In this document: piece by piece, positions 63,746-64,000 of the stretch
Numbering within the stretch: the stretch's first letter is position 1
Layout of the letters: every line of letters begins with the position of its first letter
Assembly (NCBI GenBank): GCA_963719005.1
Contig: CAVRAR010000001.1
Location: 372,001 to 436,000, forward strand
Source of the DNA: G963675935 sp963719005
GTDB taxonomy: Bacteria; Planctomycetota; Planctomycetia; Pirellulales; Thermoguttaceae
Direction of reading: 5' to 3'
DNA: 64,000 nucleotides
Notes under the pieces: model-generated
Told to the model about the DNA's origin: nothing
The model's input: the letters and a program-made list of their open reading frames with translations, nothing else
Databases searched by the model: none
Position numbers and translations under genes: made by a program

Positions 63746-64000
63746 TCATTTGGCAGGATATTCACGGCCGAAGGCGAGCCGCATCGCGTCGGCGTTTGCC
63801 CCTTTGTCGGCCTTGCCCTTCGCGGTTTTGGCATACCGATCATAGATTTCCGGCCACGTCAAACCGTCGTTAACGAGCGGCTTGGCGTACTCGGCGCGTT
63901 GTTTTGTGGTTTTCTTGGGTGGTGCCCCACGTCGTTTCTTCCCGCCGGTTCCTTCGCTTTGCTCCGTCTTGGCGGCCGGCGCATCCGATCCGGCGTTGCC
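63746..64000 (-). CDS. Hypothetical element protein (N-terminus outside the window)
   Basis: 84 codons open from the window edge to a stop at 63746-63748. The visible part has a Lys-rich region (GTGGKKRRGAPPKKTTKQRAE) and then YAKPLVNDGLTWPEIYDRYA and DAMRLAFGREYPAK, a helix-turn-helix-like or HTH-adjacent small domain. No family recognised. It stops 214 bases before the excisionase. Confidence 0.6.
   Translation of the reverse strand, partial: GNAGSDAPAAKTEQSEGTGGKKRRGAPPKKTTKQRAEYAKPLVNDGLTWPEIYDRYAKTAKGKADKGANADAMRLAFGREYPAK

Larger units (their letters stand above)
57238..64000. mobile_element. Integrative element at tRNA-Ala (partial; continues beyond the window)
   Basis: From the tRNA-Ala 3' end all genes to the window end lie on the minus strand in one tight block: integrase, XRE regulator, winged-helix protein, DnaB-like ATPase, primase, DUF669 protein, hypothetical, excisionase-like protein, and an unfinished ORF. 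Several overlaps are ATGA or 1-14 bases, so they are one operon running towards the integrase. This looks like a phage satellite or small integrative plasmid-like element rather than a full prophage, because no structural genes are seen. The distal end and second att site lie outside. Confidence 0.75.

Overview
The window looks like a chromosome segment of a Planctomycetota bacterium, probably close to Pirellulales. The evidence is a DUF1559 pseudopilin at 363-1661, a surface protein with the LEPR-XLL type N-terminal motif (FEPLEDRRLL) at 45622, an alternative complex III plus caa3-type oxidase cluster, high GC, and many palindromic repeats, several of them inside genes. This assignment is inference from gene content; no search was run.

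Layout. 1-2300: lipoprotein fragment, DUF1559 pseudopilin and small ORFs. 2316-12892: a phosphate cluster on the minus strand, in transcription order arsC, phoB, phoR, pstS, pstC, pstA, pstB, phoU, with 11-bp-phased Pho-box-like repeats before pstS and phoB. 13091-14922: small proteins, including an HMA plus DsrE-like fusion. 15267-28072: a plus-strand respiratory operon, actA-actF, a small membrane protein, a SCO copper chaperone and coxB-coxA-coxC-coxD, mostly joined by ATGA overlaps. 28588-34303: a minus-strand AmmeMemoRadiSam set made of an exported MEMO-AMMECR1 fusion lipoprotein, a membrane spermidine-synthase-like protein, a small membrane protein and a Tat-type radical SAM enzyme. 34486-36652: an orphan FliG-like protein and an ISKra4-type IS. 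36784-49933: cupin, mutS, a class V aminotransferase, bshB1, a DUF151 nuclease-like protein, an alpha/beta hydrolase, an Ig-like repeat surface protein, an AI-2E family permease and a lipoprotein. 50195-55358: tRNA-Ile, a very large unknown membrane protein and a PLP sulfur-metabolism enzyme. 55628-56964: an IS630-type element cutting a small zinc-ribbon membrane gene in two. 57238-64000: a mobile element in the 3' end of tRNA-Ala, with integrase, XRE regulator, winged-helix protein, DnaB-like ATPase, archaeo-eukaryotic-type primase, DUF669 protein and excisionase. Its far end is outside the window.

Two things stand out at the scale of the whole window. First, palindromic elements lie in frame inside otherwise conserved genes (pstC, pstB, actB, bshB1, the spermidine-synthase-like gene, a hypothetical gene and two genes of the mobile element). 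Second, at least seven genes carry single-base frameshifts (actB, mutS, the hydrolase, the repeat protein, the AI-2E permease, the large membrane protein twice, the integrase). So many in 64 kb suggests assembly indels more than true gene decay, but that cannot be settled from the sequence alone.
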